64,000 bases of DNA from Montifringilla adamsi (taxonomy: Eukaryota; Chordata; Aves; Passeriformes; Passeridae), in assembly GCA_017590115.1 (NCBI GenBank), contig JAGGNK010007115.1, positions 1,783,967 to 1,847,966 on the forward strand. The letters are read 5' to 3'. Positions 31,921 through 43,135 of the stretch are shown here, piece by piece. A program made the translations under genes and the position numbers. The notes beneath the pieces were generated by a model, which did no database searches, was not told the DNA's origin, and was given only the letters and a program-made list of their open reading frames with translations. Every line of letters begins with the position of its first letter. The stretch's first letter is position 1.

Positions 31921-33208
31921 GGAGGGCTGGGTGATCTGGGCGGTGCAGAGACTTCCCCAGCAAAAACAGGGCCAAGGCCAGGGAATTTCCAGCAGATCTT
32001 ATTTGCAGATTTTAGGGCCACTAGAAGCCACAAGACAGACTTGGAAATGTGGATTGGAATCCTGGCAGCCCCTACTCTGTGAGGTGGGAAGTGGAGGTGA
32101 AAGAGAAATCCTCCCCCCAAGCTGGGAGAGTTCAAGAAAAGCTTCCCAAGAAAAGTTTTGAGGAAAAATGGATCAGATTGGGTTCAAAGTTATCAGCTCT
32201 GCTGGGTTTGGGAGGGGAAGATGGAGTGGGATGAATCCATGCAGGATTCCTGAAGGAGGGAGGGTGCACAGCTCCAAGGGGCTTCTGTGTAGGGCAGGTG
32301 AGAGCCAGAGGGAAGAGCAGAATTCCAGAAGGATGGCAGGATCAGGAAGAGCTCCATGGGAATTCAGCACAGGATTCAGCACATTCCACCCCAAAATATC
32401 CATGGCAGGAACATCTTCCCTTCCTCCAAGAGCCTCAGGCTGAAGTGTCGTTGTCAGCTCTGCTCCGTGGGGAGGAGGAGGAGGATGACTGAGGTGCATC
32501 ATTCCCAAAGAACCTTCACTCCCAGACAGCTGGAACAGCTCAGGGATGCTCCAGCCTAAAAGCAGGGAAATGAAATTTTCTCCTGGGATAACACCGAGCC
32601 TGCATCACTCCACAGCCGTGCAGAGGAGCTCAGCAAAACCAGACACAATCCACGTCTCCAGGATCAAATGGAAAAATAAAAATCCTCTTTGTTTCTTTCC
32701 TGGGGTCATGCTCTGATGCCAGACTGGCCAGAGCAGCTGGGGTTGGAGCCTGGAGCTTCCCACATGCTGCCGGAATTCCCTTGGCTCTGTGTGTTTATCA
32801 GTGTCATTTGCTGATGTAAAATCAGCTGCTTGGGGTAGTCTCCCTTTTTTTTTAGGGATTATCACTCCCTAATTTCCCCACCTCTGAGGCAAAATCCTCC
32901 CCCCTGCTGCAGACAGGCCCAAATTCCAGCAGGGAAGAGCAGCAGGCTGCGGCCTCGGATGGGAGAGCAGGAAAAACCTGATTGCAACAGCTCCAGCTCC
33001 TTGTCCTGCCTGTCCACGGGTCAGTGTGAGCCCAGCAAGGGGAAAAGTTCTGCCAAGAGCCCCTGGAAGGGCTTCCCTTCTCCAGAAAACAACGGGAACA
33101 CTTGCGGGAGGAGTAGTGGTGGGGGAAAGCGGCTTCAGAGTCATCCCTAAATTTCTGTGTGTGCCCACAGAGGTGCTGGCATGCACAGGACAGCCTGGAT
33201 CCCCTGGG
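31921..33208. other. No gene or repeat recognised
   Basis: Unique sequence with a GAGGAGGAGGAGG run at about 32470-32485. Nothing else recognised. Confidence 0.45.
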
Positions 33209-33343
33209 AATCATGGAATTATGGAATGATTTGGGCTGGAAGGGACCTTGAAGCTCATGCAGTTCCATCCCCAACACCTTCCACCATCCCAAGTTGCTCC
33301 AAGCCCCATCCAGCCAGGCCTGGGACACTTCCAGGGATGGGGC
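33209..33343 (-). mobile_element. CR1: CR1 3'-end fragment
   Basis: 'aatcatggaattatggaatg', 'tttgggctggaagggacctt', 'cagttccatccccaacacct', 'gttgctccaagccccatcca'. Confidence 0.93.
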
Positions 33344-33389
33344 AGAGGGAGAAGCTTTGAAATCCTGGGATGTATCACAGATACAAAAG

Positions 33390-33495
33390 GTTGGTTTAGA
33401 TGAGATTTTGGGAAGCAATTCTTCCCCAGGATGCCCTGGCACAGGTTTTCCAGGGAAGCTGTGGGTGCCCCACCCCTGGAAGTGTCCAAGTGTTT
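33390..33495 (+). mobile_element. CR1: CR1 3'-end fragment
   Basis: 'gattttgggaagcaattctt', 'ccctggcacaggttttccag', 'cctggaagtgtccaagtg' in forward CR1 order. It lies 46 bp from the opposite-strand copy and lacks the extreme 3' terminus. Confidence 0.8.
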
Positions 33496-34308
33496 GTGGA
33501 GGAAGGAATGGTAGAGGAAAAACTTGGATCTCTAGATGAAGATTCCTGAATATCTCCATGATCACCAGCCCTTTTCTGCCAACAAGCAGGGGGAAAAAAA
33601 GGAAAATTAGAAATTTTCCCTCTCCAGATCTCTTTATCTGGTACCTTTAAGATGGGAAATGTATTATTATTAAATTTCTATTAAATGATTATAATAATGT
33701 TTCCATTAGATGAGAAAAGCAGCAGCAATCATTCCTTACCCTTCCTATTGTTTCCCACATAGTCCCCAGGGAATATTTTTGGAAGCCTGGGAGCATTGAG
33801 TGCTATAACTGAGTGACCTCTGGGAAAAGAGGAGCCGTGCCTTGCCTTGAGTCCAACTCCAAGCAAACCCCAGCTCAAAAAAGCAGGGAAAGAGCTCAAA
33901 AAGTGCTGTGTGTGGAATTTCTCCGAATGCCGTTGGGAAAGGCAGCAGAGAAACCAACATTCCTGTCTCCAGTGAGCATTCCACAGAAATTCACTGAGCA
34001 AAGACAGAGAAAACCCACCCAGCCAAGGCACAAAAAAATTCCAACAGCTCCACAATGCTGGGATGTGCTCTGCCACTCCCTGCCCCAGCCATTCCTCAGC
34101 TCATTACGGGGAGCTGTTAATTCCTAACCTGGAATCCACGTGCTGCAGGAATGGGGTGAGGTGGGAATGGGATCTCTGCCAAGAGGACAGGGATGGCCTC
34201 TGTGGGTATGGAGTCAGGCATCAAAATTCCAGACTGCTTCAGGATGATGGGAACACCGAAGATTGTCCAGTCCCACCCCAAGTAGAACACATTTCTCGGG
34301 GTTGTGTC
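33496..34308. other. No gene recognised
   Basis: Unique sequence with an AT-rich patch at 33650-33720 (ATTATTATTAAATTTC). Confidence 0.45.
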
Positions 34309-34370
34309 CAGGTGGCTTTTGAGTATCTCCAGGGAAGGAGGCTCCAAACACACTCTGGACAACCTGGAAT
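34309..34370 (-). mobile_element. CR1: CR1 internal 3'-region fragment
   Basis: 'caggtggcttttgagtatct', 'ccagggaaggaggctccaaa', 'cactctggacaacctgg' matches the reverse strand of a CR1 3' region upstream of the terminus. Similarity fades on both sides. Confidence 0.75.
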
Positions 34371-35456
34371 ACCAGGCAGGCTGGAGAGGAAGGGAGCAGA
34401 GCTGTGCCCCACACAGAGGGGCATGGAGATGCTGCTGGATGGGCTGGGACAAGGATTGGGAAGGGCTGGAGCTTGTCCCACACCTTGTGACAAGGGGTGG
34501 CAATCAGCCTGGGTTCCTGGTGGTGGGACACCGTCGGCAAAGGTCCAAACTGGAATCCCACAGCTCCCCAGTGTCAAGGAACATCACTTGTTTAAGCAAG
34601 AAAGGTGACCCTGGAGATGTTCCTCAGTTCCTTTCCCAGGGAATTCTTGATCTCCCTACATCTGACTCACGCTCCTGGTGTCCCAGCACCAGGAAACCTC
34701 CCAAATCCTTTGTGGAGTAAAACTGCAGGTCAGCAGGTGACTCAGCCACAGCCACTTCAAAGGGAATCCAATTCCTGAGAACTCTTTTCTTTTCCTTGAT
34801 AAAGGGACTTTCCTTTTCTCTTGATTAATTAATCACCGAGCAGAGCCATTGTTGGATCCTAACGACTTCCCTTTATCTTCATTCTTGTTTGCTCTGCTGT
34901 GAAAAACTCATTCCAAGAGAAGACTTCAACCAGGTCATGTTCCAGAGGCATAAAGGAAGGGAAGGGGACGGAAGCAGCGTGTCCAAGGTGAAAACCCAAC
35001 CCTGCTGGAGCAGGGACACGGAATTCCATTGGGAATGCACAGGGCCTGAGTGTGGATCTACAGGGACCTGCCTTAACCACAAAAACGTTGTTTAACTTCT
35101 CCAAGTTGACTTAATGTGGGCAGTGGAACTGGTCTGGCCAGTTTGAGCCATTTTCTCTTCCTCGTTCTGGTTTTCAGCGGATGTGGGAAATTAAGGAAAG
35201 ATTCTGTGAGGGAAAGCTGAAATCCAGCAGTGGCTGGAAAGAAATGGAGGAATTTGATGAAAGATCCATCAATTTGGAGGGATTCTTTTCACTACTGCAA
35301 AATCCCCTCCTGTTTCACGTTCTCCAGAGATGTTCCCTCATCAAGGAGAACCTCACAAGCTCTTGATCTCCAGACTGGAAGAATATCCAGTTAATAAAGC
35401 GGAGGGGAATTGGCCATCTGGTTTTGGTTACTGTTTGAAGCTGTGTGGATTAGCAG
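34371..35456. other. No gene or repeat recognised
   Basis: Unique. 34790-34840 contains TTGATTAATTAATCACC. A short frame at 34889-35095 has no recognisable relatives. Confidence 0.45.
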
Positions 35457-35672
35457 TATCTTCTTGTTCTTCTGGTTCTTCATTTTTCTTTTAATTCTTC
35501 CTCTTCTTAGTTTTTCTTCTTCTTTTTCTTTTAATTCTTCTTCTCCTTCTTCTCATTCTCCTCCTTCTCCTCCTTCTCTTCCTCCTTCTCCTTCTCTCCT
35601 CCCTTTCTCCTCTTTTTCTCCTCATTTTCTCCTCCTCCTTCTTTGCTTTCTCCTTCTTCTTTCCCATTTTTT
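35457..35672 (+). repeat. (TTC/CTTCTC)n polypyrimidine tract
   Basis: About 215 bp of almost pure T/C built from CTTCTT, CTCCTTCTC and TTTTCTTTTAATTC phrases. Purine-rich on the other strand. Confidence 0.92.
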
Positions 35673-36419
35673 AAGGAACATGTAGGAACCTGTTTCCACA
35701 TGCCAGGTGATGAGTCCTCCTGCCAGCCTCCCTCCCCACCAGACAATTCATTGGACATGAGGCCATGCTCCAGAGGATTGATATGACTCAATCCTGATGA
35801 AGGGGTTAAAAGTGGCTCCTTCCAAACCAAACACATTTTTAAGGCTGGATCCTATGGCAGGTATCCCTGGATACCAGGGATAAGGCTCCAGCTGGAGAAT
35901 TTAAGGAGGATTTAAGGCTGGCACAGTCCCTTCCTCCTTCCCTGATACTGGACTGGATCAAGGATGATCTTTTAAAGGTAGCTGCCACATATTTCTGGAG
36001 AGGGATGCACTGGATAAATCCCTGTTGGCATTCCAGGGGCACAGAGAGGGTTGGCCAGTCCAGGACAATTTTTAGGAAGAAATTTAGGCACGGATTGGTA
36101 CTGTTTTCCTTGGAAAGGAATAAAAATAACAACATCAGTGTCTGTAAGATGGGACAGGAGTCAAAGTTTTGGGGATGCGCCTGGAACCCAGTTTGGGGCA
36201 ATCCTGGGACACAACTGGAAGAGAAAACCCACTGTGTTTCTGCATCCTGGATTTTTGCAGGATAATGGGATCCCCAACGGGGTCTGCAGCAGAAGACACC
36301 ACAACAGCCAGGAATAAACACAGGCTGAGGAAAGACCCTTCCTGAGCCTGCCCTGCCTTTCCCGCTCCCCCGACACCACCAGGGCATTTTGGGAATAAGT
36401 AGGAAATCGAAACCCCACA
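35673..36419. other. No gene recognised; small hairpin
   Basis: At about 35862-35882 there is a perfect 9-bp inverted repeat, TATCCCTGG-ATA-CCAGGGATA. Otherwise unique sequence. Confidence 0.45.
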
Positions 36420-36780
36420 GCTGGCGGGGCCACCTGTGCCTGCAGCCCCCCCAGCCGTCACCCCCTCCCTGGGGACACCTTCCAGCCGTGGCCAGGGCCG
36501 GGACACGGGGTCAGTTGGGGAGGAAGGGGCTGCCTGGGCCCCAACACTGCGCCCGTTGTGGAGCGGGATTAGAGTGGGAATTAGTGCTGCTGGATCGAGA
36601 CGGAGGCACGGGCAGCAACTGGGGGTGTCCTTCCTGCAGCCCCTGCAGGGAATCCGGCGTGTCTCGGAGCGGGGCCTGTGTCGGATCAGCACAGCTGGAG
36701 CAGCGCCGCTCCTAATCCGGCTGCACGACGCCAGCTGCCCGCTCGAGGGGCCACGGGGATGGGATGACACCAGGGCCAGC
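36420..36780. other. CpG-rich segment (weak CpG island)
   Basis: I count roughly two dozen CpGs in about 340 bp (clusters at 36480-36510, 36590-36610, 36650-36740). No transcription start, exon or known gene is identifiable. GC-rich bird DNA can show this by chance. Confidence 0.4.
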
Positions 36781-37751
36781 AGGGATGGGATGAGTCCAGG
36801 GACAGGCCCAGGATGGGCTGGACCTGCTGGAATCATCTGAGCTACAAGGGGAACTCGGCCATGGCTGGAGGCTTCTGGGCCCCGCCTGTGTGGTGCAGCC
36901 TGGTTCTAGTCCAGGTGTGTCGGCCTGCAGCTCCCTTTGCTGATCCTACTCGTTTCCCTTTGGATATTCCTGGCACAGAACGGTTGGAACCTCCTGGTGA
37001 TGAATGTTTGGAAAGCAGAAGGTGGTGATGCTTCATCCTCCCTCTCATCAGCCTGGCTGCATCCCTCCGATCCACGGCCACGTGCAGCACCATCATGGAA
37101 AACCATCACTCTGAGCTCCCACAAAACCAGTACAAGACACACCTCTCTCACCCTAGCTCCCATTCCTGGGGTAATTAGTCCCTGTGAGTTAATTCCCAGC
37201 TGTTGGGCCTGGCAGATGGATCCCAGATCCCACGGCCCCCTCCGGATGCGGATCCTGTCCCAGCTCTGCGCTCCCGGCTCCGGAACACACGGCGTGTTCG
37301 CCTCTGATTAGGGCTGCTCCTCCTTTCCAGCTTTCTGTCACCACACCATTGTTTTAGAACTTGATACCTCATTTATTTTCATGACAACAAATAATTTGGC
37401 AAGTCCTCCCCAGCCCTGTTCTGGCAAAATTCTGCTCTGAGATTGATAAAGCTGTTAAGCTGAAGGGGTTGGGGATTGGTTTGTACGGTTGGGTTGGGGT
37501 TGGATTTTTTTTTTTTGGTAGGAACTTCAAGACTTCTAGGAAATCTTTGAAATATTGACAGCCTTGCTTTTCCTCCTGAGCTGTCACTCAAAGGAGAGGC
37601 TGCCAGGCCATAAATGGGGAGAGACAGAGGCGTGGGGAACACCAGAGCCTCTTCCTTTCCCAACATCATCCTGTTCCCTGCTCAGCAGGAGCCAGGCTGC
37701 TCCCTGCCCTCAGCATCCCATCCAGCAGGACGCAAATCCCTCATTCCCAAG
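36781..37751. other. No gene recognised; poly-T
   Basis: A T12 tract near 37506-37518. The stretch 37360-37500 is AT-richer and unique. Confidence 0.45.
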
Positions 37752-37857
37752 GTCTTGGAGCAACCTGGGACAGTGGAAGGTGTCCCTGCCATGGCAGGGG
37801 GTGGCACTGGATGGGCTTTAAGGTCCCTCCAACTCAAACCATTCTGGGATTTCATGA
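37752..37857 (+). mobile_element. CR1: CR1 3'-end fragment
   Basis: 'cttggagcaacctgggacag', 'tggaaggtgtccctgccatg', 'ctttaaggtccctccaactc', 'aaaccattctgggatttcat': a forward CR1 terminus. Confidence 0.93.
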
Positions 37858-39398
37858 AGCAATTCCAGGGTTAAATCCAGCTCCCTACAAAAGACTGGCA
37901 TCTGTGGGACCAGGGCAGAGCTGTGGATGGAACAAAATTAAAGTTTAGAGGAGAATTTCTCTCATTCCTACGTGGCTCTGACCTTCTCCTGCCTTTGGCT
38001 GTACCCCTTTGCTCAGCCTCTACTGAGGGTCTGCAGGAATTCCCTCCCCTGGAAAAACCCCTCCTGCTTTCTCCCGGGCTCCTGGGGAAGCTTCAGCTTT
38101 ACTTTGGATCCCGATAAGTAAAAACAAAGAGCCCAAGTGGAGCAAAACCAGATGCAGGAATTAAACAAACACAAACTCCACGTCCCCAGTGTGGAGCTGG
38201 CTCTGATTTATCAACTCACATTGAGCTGGAGAAGAATGAGGCCAAAGATCTCCACATCTCCAGCTCTTTGGAGCTCTCAGGAGCCTCCAATCCATGACTT
38301 TGCTGGCTCGTGGCCCCTTCTTGTCCTTGTTGGAATGTGACCTGAGTGGGCCATGCAGATGGCACTGCCACCTCCCAAAGAACCCACCTCTGCAGCATTC
38401 CTGGGCTTTTCCACCCCAAAAAATAACAGCACAAACAAAGGGGAGCTGGGAGGGTAGAAAAGGGGGAATGCCCGGGGATCCAACTCTGGGATTCCCAGGC
38501 TGTTACTGAAAATTGGGACATGGATCCCTGGGGGACACTTGGAGGGATGGATGCTGAGGAAAGGATGGACCACAGGCCAAATATAATTGTTATTATTAAT
38601 TGCTATTATTATTAATCCAATCTCCTCCTTCACCTTCTCAAGTCTTCCAGTGTGTCACAGCTGCTCCTCCCTCCATACCCACTGGGAAAACTCTGGAAAT
38701 TCTTTTAAGGTAGAAAAGTCATTTTAACAGGATGGAGTTGAGCACTGGGGAAAACCACTTGAGGATGCACTGGAATCTTCCTCCTGGAGAGCAGGTTTGC
38801 CTCACAGGTACCACCTGAGACAGGAGAATGGCTGGGATGGCCTGGGCAGGTCCTTCCCAGCCTTGTTTTCCATCACTCCATGGGAACAACATCCCGTTTT
38901 CCGAGGGATTCTTCACCCAGCTGATACACCTGGCTCTGCTGGTCCCAGTCCTGGAAGGCCACCAGTGCACCCTGGAGTTAACCCTCGTTTAAATCCACAC
39001 CACCATGGAGCAGAAACCCCTCAGGCCTTGCAGAGGTTTAGTCTGGAGCTCTAAGCTGGGCTTTATTTTGAAGCCACTAATGAGTTTGCTGTCCAAGGCT
39101 GGGATTTTTGTCATGCCAAGTCCTAAAACGTGCAGTGGAGCTTCTGGCAAAGGCCAAAATCCCACAAGGAGCTGGAAAGGCTCTGTCTCCATTGGCAGTG
39201 CCCAGGCTAGCGGGGGGTTTTCTTTTTGGGACTGAGCAGGGAAAATCCATGGGATAAATTAAGCTGTGGCTGCCTCTGGCTCAGCCTGTCTCTGCCACTG
39301 CTGGCTGGAGAAAGCCAGAGACTTTTTGGGCAAGAAAAAGATTGATTTCCACCTCCAGCCCTTGCTGCATGAAATTGGTGGTTTCTGCTCACCACTGC
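37858..39398. other. No gene recognised; weak simple repeats
   Basis: 38579-38618 is an imperfect ATT repeat. 38820-38890 has a faint CR1-like phrase (GGCAGGTCCTTCCCAGCCTT) too short to call. Confidence 0.45.
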
Positions 39399-39399
39399 C

Positions 39400-39420
39400 T
39401 TTTTTTTTTTTTTTTTTTTT
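39400..39420. repeat. Poly-T tract (T21)
   Basis: Homopolymer of about 21 T followed by CAGGG. No associated retroposed body is recognised. Confidence 0.9.
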
Positions 39421-41841
39421 CAGGGATTTTTATTCCCCTGCTATTGGATCTATTGTCAAGGTAATAACTCCTATTTAAATACACACGGATAACTGGGAAG
39501 GCTCCCATCACTGGGCTCTTTTTGGGTTCAATTTCAGTGATTTCTGAGCCCCAAACCTGCCCTATCTGTGGTTTATTCACAGGCAGAGCTGATAATTTCA
39601 GTTTCATCTGGAAGGAAAAGCAGCCCATGCAATAACGAGGATTTGATGGAAGGAGGATCCCAGCAAGCCATAAAAATACTATCCAGCAGCCCAGCTGTTC
39701 CTGCATTTCCTGCAGTGCTCCTCATCCCAACTGAGGCTTCTGAGCTCTTCCCGTTCTTTTTGAAGGAACAGGAACAACCAGGTGGCCAAAAAGAAATTAA
39801 GCCTGGAAGTGAAGGCAACTTTCCCAACTGGAGAAGGATTTCGTTTGCAAGTGCAAGAACTGGGATATGCTGGAGGGTGGTGCAAAGGAACTGGCACTGA
39901 GGGAGTTGAAAATTAGAGGCCAGGTCTAATTCCAATGATTTTCCTACTCTGGCTCACACTAAATTGAGATGTTTTCAAGTTAAAGGGGCTGTGACCCTGG
40001 GAGGGAAGTCCTAATTAGCTGGGGTCTTCTCCAATTAGCTCCCAACTCCGCTTGACCCCGAGGTGGTTAATTAGGGGCTGTCAGGTCATGAAGGTGCCTC
40101 CTGTGAAGTTGTTTTTAGCTGCTCCTGACCTGGCTGCAAAGTTTGCTTTGTGGGGAGGATTTGGGAATGAGCTGAGGCCACAGGGATGCTGCAGATCCAG
40201 CTGGGATCCAGGAGTGGTCCTGGGGTCAGAGTGAGGGAGAACAGCCCAATCCCAAGGATTTATGGGTGTATAACCCTCCCTTCTATCCCAATGGTCTCTT
40301 TATTCCTGCCTAACCTGGAGGGCCAGAGGATGACCTGAATCCCTTCTCCCTCCTCTTCTTCCTCTGTGTCCAGGAATTTCCACTCTGCTCCTTAGGCAAG
40401 GAGTGCCTTGAAAAACCCTCAGGAAGGGAGATGAGTTTTTATTTTCAATTTGAAATGAAAACAGTTCCAAGTGGGCCATCATTCTCTTCAGACTGCTCAT
40501 CTTGGAGCTGCTTCCCAATTCCTCCAGCATGTAATCTTCCCATTTCCTCCAGGGCAACTCCTCTGCACAGTTATAATTAGGGCTGGTTTTTATTGCTCCC
40601 TCTCCCAAACCTCAGGCTCCAGGAGATTCCAAAAGTAGCTCATGCCCCATTAGTTATTTTTTATTATTATTATTATTCCCCTGTTCTGGAGAGGGGGGTT
40701 AAGGAAGGGGACAGAGGGAAATGTTTTGTCTGCTGTGTCGTGGAGAAATTTGGGCGCCAAGAGAAAGCTGGGAATTATTGGGCTGGGATGTGTCCAGTGG
40801 CACCAGGAAAAACTCCTTCACCCAGCTGCAGCCAAAGATGTTGGATTTCACTTGTGATAAAGGAATTTATCCAGAATTTATCAGCAGGGCTTGGAGCCTC
40901 CCACAGACCTCGCAGGGTTTTCCCCCTGTTACTCTTCAGGAAAAGCAGCAAAAAGGTCAATCCAGGCTGGAGTGGAAGGCAGATCCCTGGATTTAAGCTC
41001 TGTCATGGGATCTTTTGTTCCCTGCACAGCCACAGCCCCTTGGGGACCGTGCCAGGCCGGGTCTGGCTCCGACATCCTGACAGGCTCCAAGGATTAGCCA
41101 GGAAAATTGGCTTTGGGGAGCTGCTGCCACAGAGCAGAATTCAGCAGCTCCTCAGATTTTTGTGAGGAAAACAGCCCTGGCTCCTTGCAGGTTGGAAAGA
41201 GAATGGTTTCCCAGCTGGAATGAGCCAGCATTCCATGACTTGCCAACCAAAAGCTTTCCCAACACAAGAGGGTGAGTTTTGTGAGGGAGCTCTGAGTCCT
41301 GCACGGGATTTTGGCTGCAGGAAAAATGTCTGGATAACACCAAGGAGATTCCAGCGCTGCTCCCAGAGCCCAGAAGGATGTTCCTGGGGAAAACTGGGGT
41401 GTAGCAGATTGCGAGGTATCCAAAATTTTGTGGGAACCAGAAGCCATTAAAACTCCTTCAAATGAGAGCAATTTCCTGGCTGTCTCTGCTCAGTGACTTC
41501 CAAGATCCAAGTTTTCCTTTGGGTGGTCTTTTCCTTGTTATCCCATCTCTCCCTGTCACTCTGCCTCCCTCCCTGAGCTGCAGCAGATCCCAGGATTTTG
41601 CAGATTGTTTAATTCAAAGTGTGGGGGCTGCCTTGGTATCTTTTCCTTAATTTATCTTCTTGATACCATTCTTGGAGCAGGGACAATCCTGGCTCCCAGA
41701 GATCTCAGCTCAACATCCCAGCAGTTTCCCAAGGAGTTTTTCCAGCCTGGGAACTCAGGGTAATCCCAGGCTCTGCAGCCCACAAGGTCCTGCCAGAAAT
41801 CCCTGCTCAGGGAGCAGGACTGGCTCTTTCCTTCTGATCCC
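39421..41841. other. Unique sequence, no gene seen
   Basis: 40000-40080 has two CTAATTAGCTGG/CCAATTAGCTCC boxes and GGTTAATTAGGGG. 40656-40678 is a short ATT repeat. Frames up to 190 codons (40593-41165) show no recognisable domain. Confidence 0.45.
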
Positions 41842-41952
41842 CACAGAATTTTGGGATCCTTCAGTTGGAAGGGACCTTAAAGCTCATCCTGATCCATGCC
41901 ATGGGCAGGGACACCTCCTGCTATCCCAAGGTTGCTCCAAACCCCATCCTTG
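41842..41952 (-). mobile_element. CR1: CR1 3'-end fragment
   Basis: 'cacagaattttgggatcctt', 'cagttggaagggaccttaaa', 'catgggcagggacacctcct', 'gttgctccaaaccccatcct'. Confidence 0.93.
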
Positions 41953-41979
41953 GATGGGTTTGGAACTGAAGAATTGGAG

Positions 41980-42171
41980 ATTCAGGCAAGAAAAAAAAGG
42001 AAGGAATTTTTTACAATGAGGGTGGGGAGAGCAGCTGTGGATTCCCCATCCCTGGAAGTGTCCAAGGAAGGTTGGATGGGGCTTGGAGCAAACCTGGGAC
42101 AGTGGAAGGTGTTGGGGCTGGAACTGGGTGAGCTTTGAGGTCCCTTCCACTCCAAACCATTCCATGATGTT
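41980..42171 (+). mobile_element. CR1: CR1 3'-end fragment
   Basis: 'ggaattttttacaatgaggg', 'tccctggaagtgtccaagga', 'gggcttggagcaaacctggg', 'gaggtcccttccactccaaa', 'ccattccatgatg'. Head-to-head with the preceding copy, ~30 bp apart. Confidence 0.93.
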
Positions 42172-43027
42172 GGAAAAGGTCAGCAGCAACAACACCTGAG
42201 GATGTGAGAAGGCTCAAAACTCGGGGTGTTTTTTTGAGAGAGTAATAAACTCCAAAATATTTTGGAATGCGTGTAAAAAGCACGGAAAGAAAGGATTTTT
42301 CCCTTGCTTTGCAGACTTGCCATATCCACGTGGATCTGCTGTCCAGGAAGGAGCTCTGGGATCAGGATCCCCACAGGGATCAGCTCCCCCAGCCCAGCTC
42401 AGGCTTCAACTCCTGACCCAGGAGCGATTTCCATGGGCTGGTGTCCGGTGTCCGTCCTCTCCAGGAAAACAGGGAGACACGGAATCATTTTCCCAATTCA
42501 AGCCAGCAGCAAAGTGCTGCTCCCAGTGCCACATTAGCGCTCAAATCCCTTCATTCCTCGGGAATGAAATGGATACTGATCATTAGGAATGGGCAATAAA
42601 CTGCCAGACAGGAGAGACAAAGTTCATCCCGCCATGGACAGAGGAGGATTTACAAATATTTCAGCCTGGTGGAAAAATTCTGCTAAAATCAAATTTTTTA
42701 ATGGTATTTGAGTGAATTTTTTTTATTTTATTTTATTTAAGGAATTCAGTTTTAGGGATCAGGGAAATGAAAGAGGTTTGGAAGGGTCAACAAAAGTTGG
42801 GTTGGCAACAGTTTTTTGTGGTGATTGAAATGTAAGGATTGAAACAGATGAGCTGGGAATTCATTAAAATAGCAATTTTCAGATAAAAATGAAGGGTTTT
42901 TTTTTCCAACTTTCTGTCCTTCTTGTTAATAAATAAAATTTTTAATCAACATTTTTTATTTTGGTTATTAATAGGTTTTCTTGCCATGTTTTTAAAGTCA
43001 GAACTTTCTGTACTATTTATTTATATT

Positions 43028-43030
<3 letters not shown>
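42172..43030. other. Unique, becoming AT-rich
   Basis: (TTTTA)n at about 42717-42740. 42890-43030 is AT-rich with no gene recognised. Confidence 0.5.
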
Positions 43031-43063
<33 letters not shown>

Positions 43064-43135
43064 ATTATATTTAATAATGATAATGATTATTGTTATTTTA
43101 TTTTATTTTATTTTATTTTATTTTATTTTATTTTA
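43031..43135 (+). repeat. (TTA)n and (TTTTA)n microsatellites
   Basis: About ten TTA units at 43031-43062, then AT-rich sequence, then about eight TTTTA units at 43094-43135. The last units form the left boundary of the large duplication. Confidence 0.95.

Noticed and set aside
38820..38890. Additional CR1 terminus
   Set aside because: Only a ~20-bp resemblance (GGCAGGTCCTTCCCAGCCTT); insufficient for a call.
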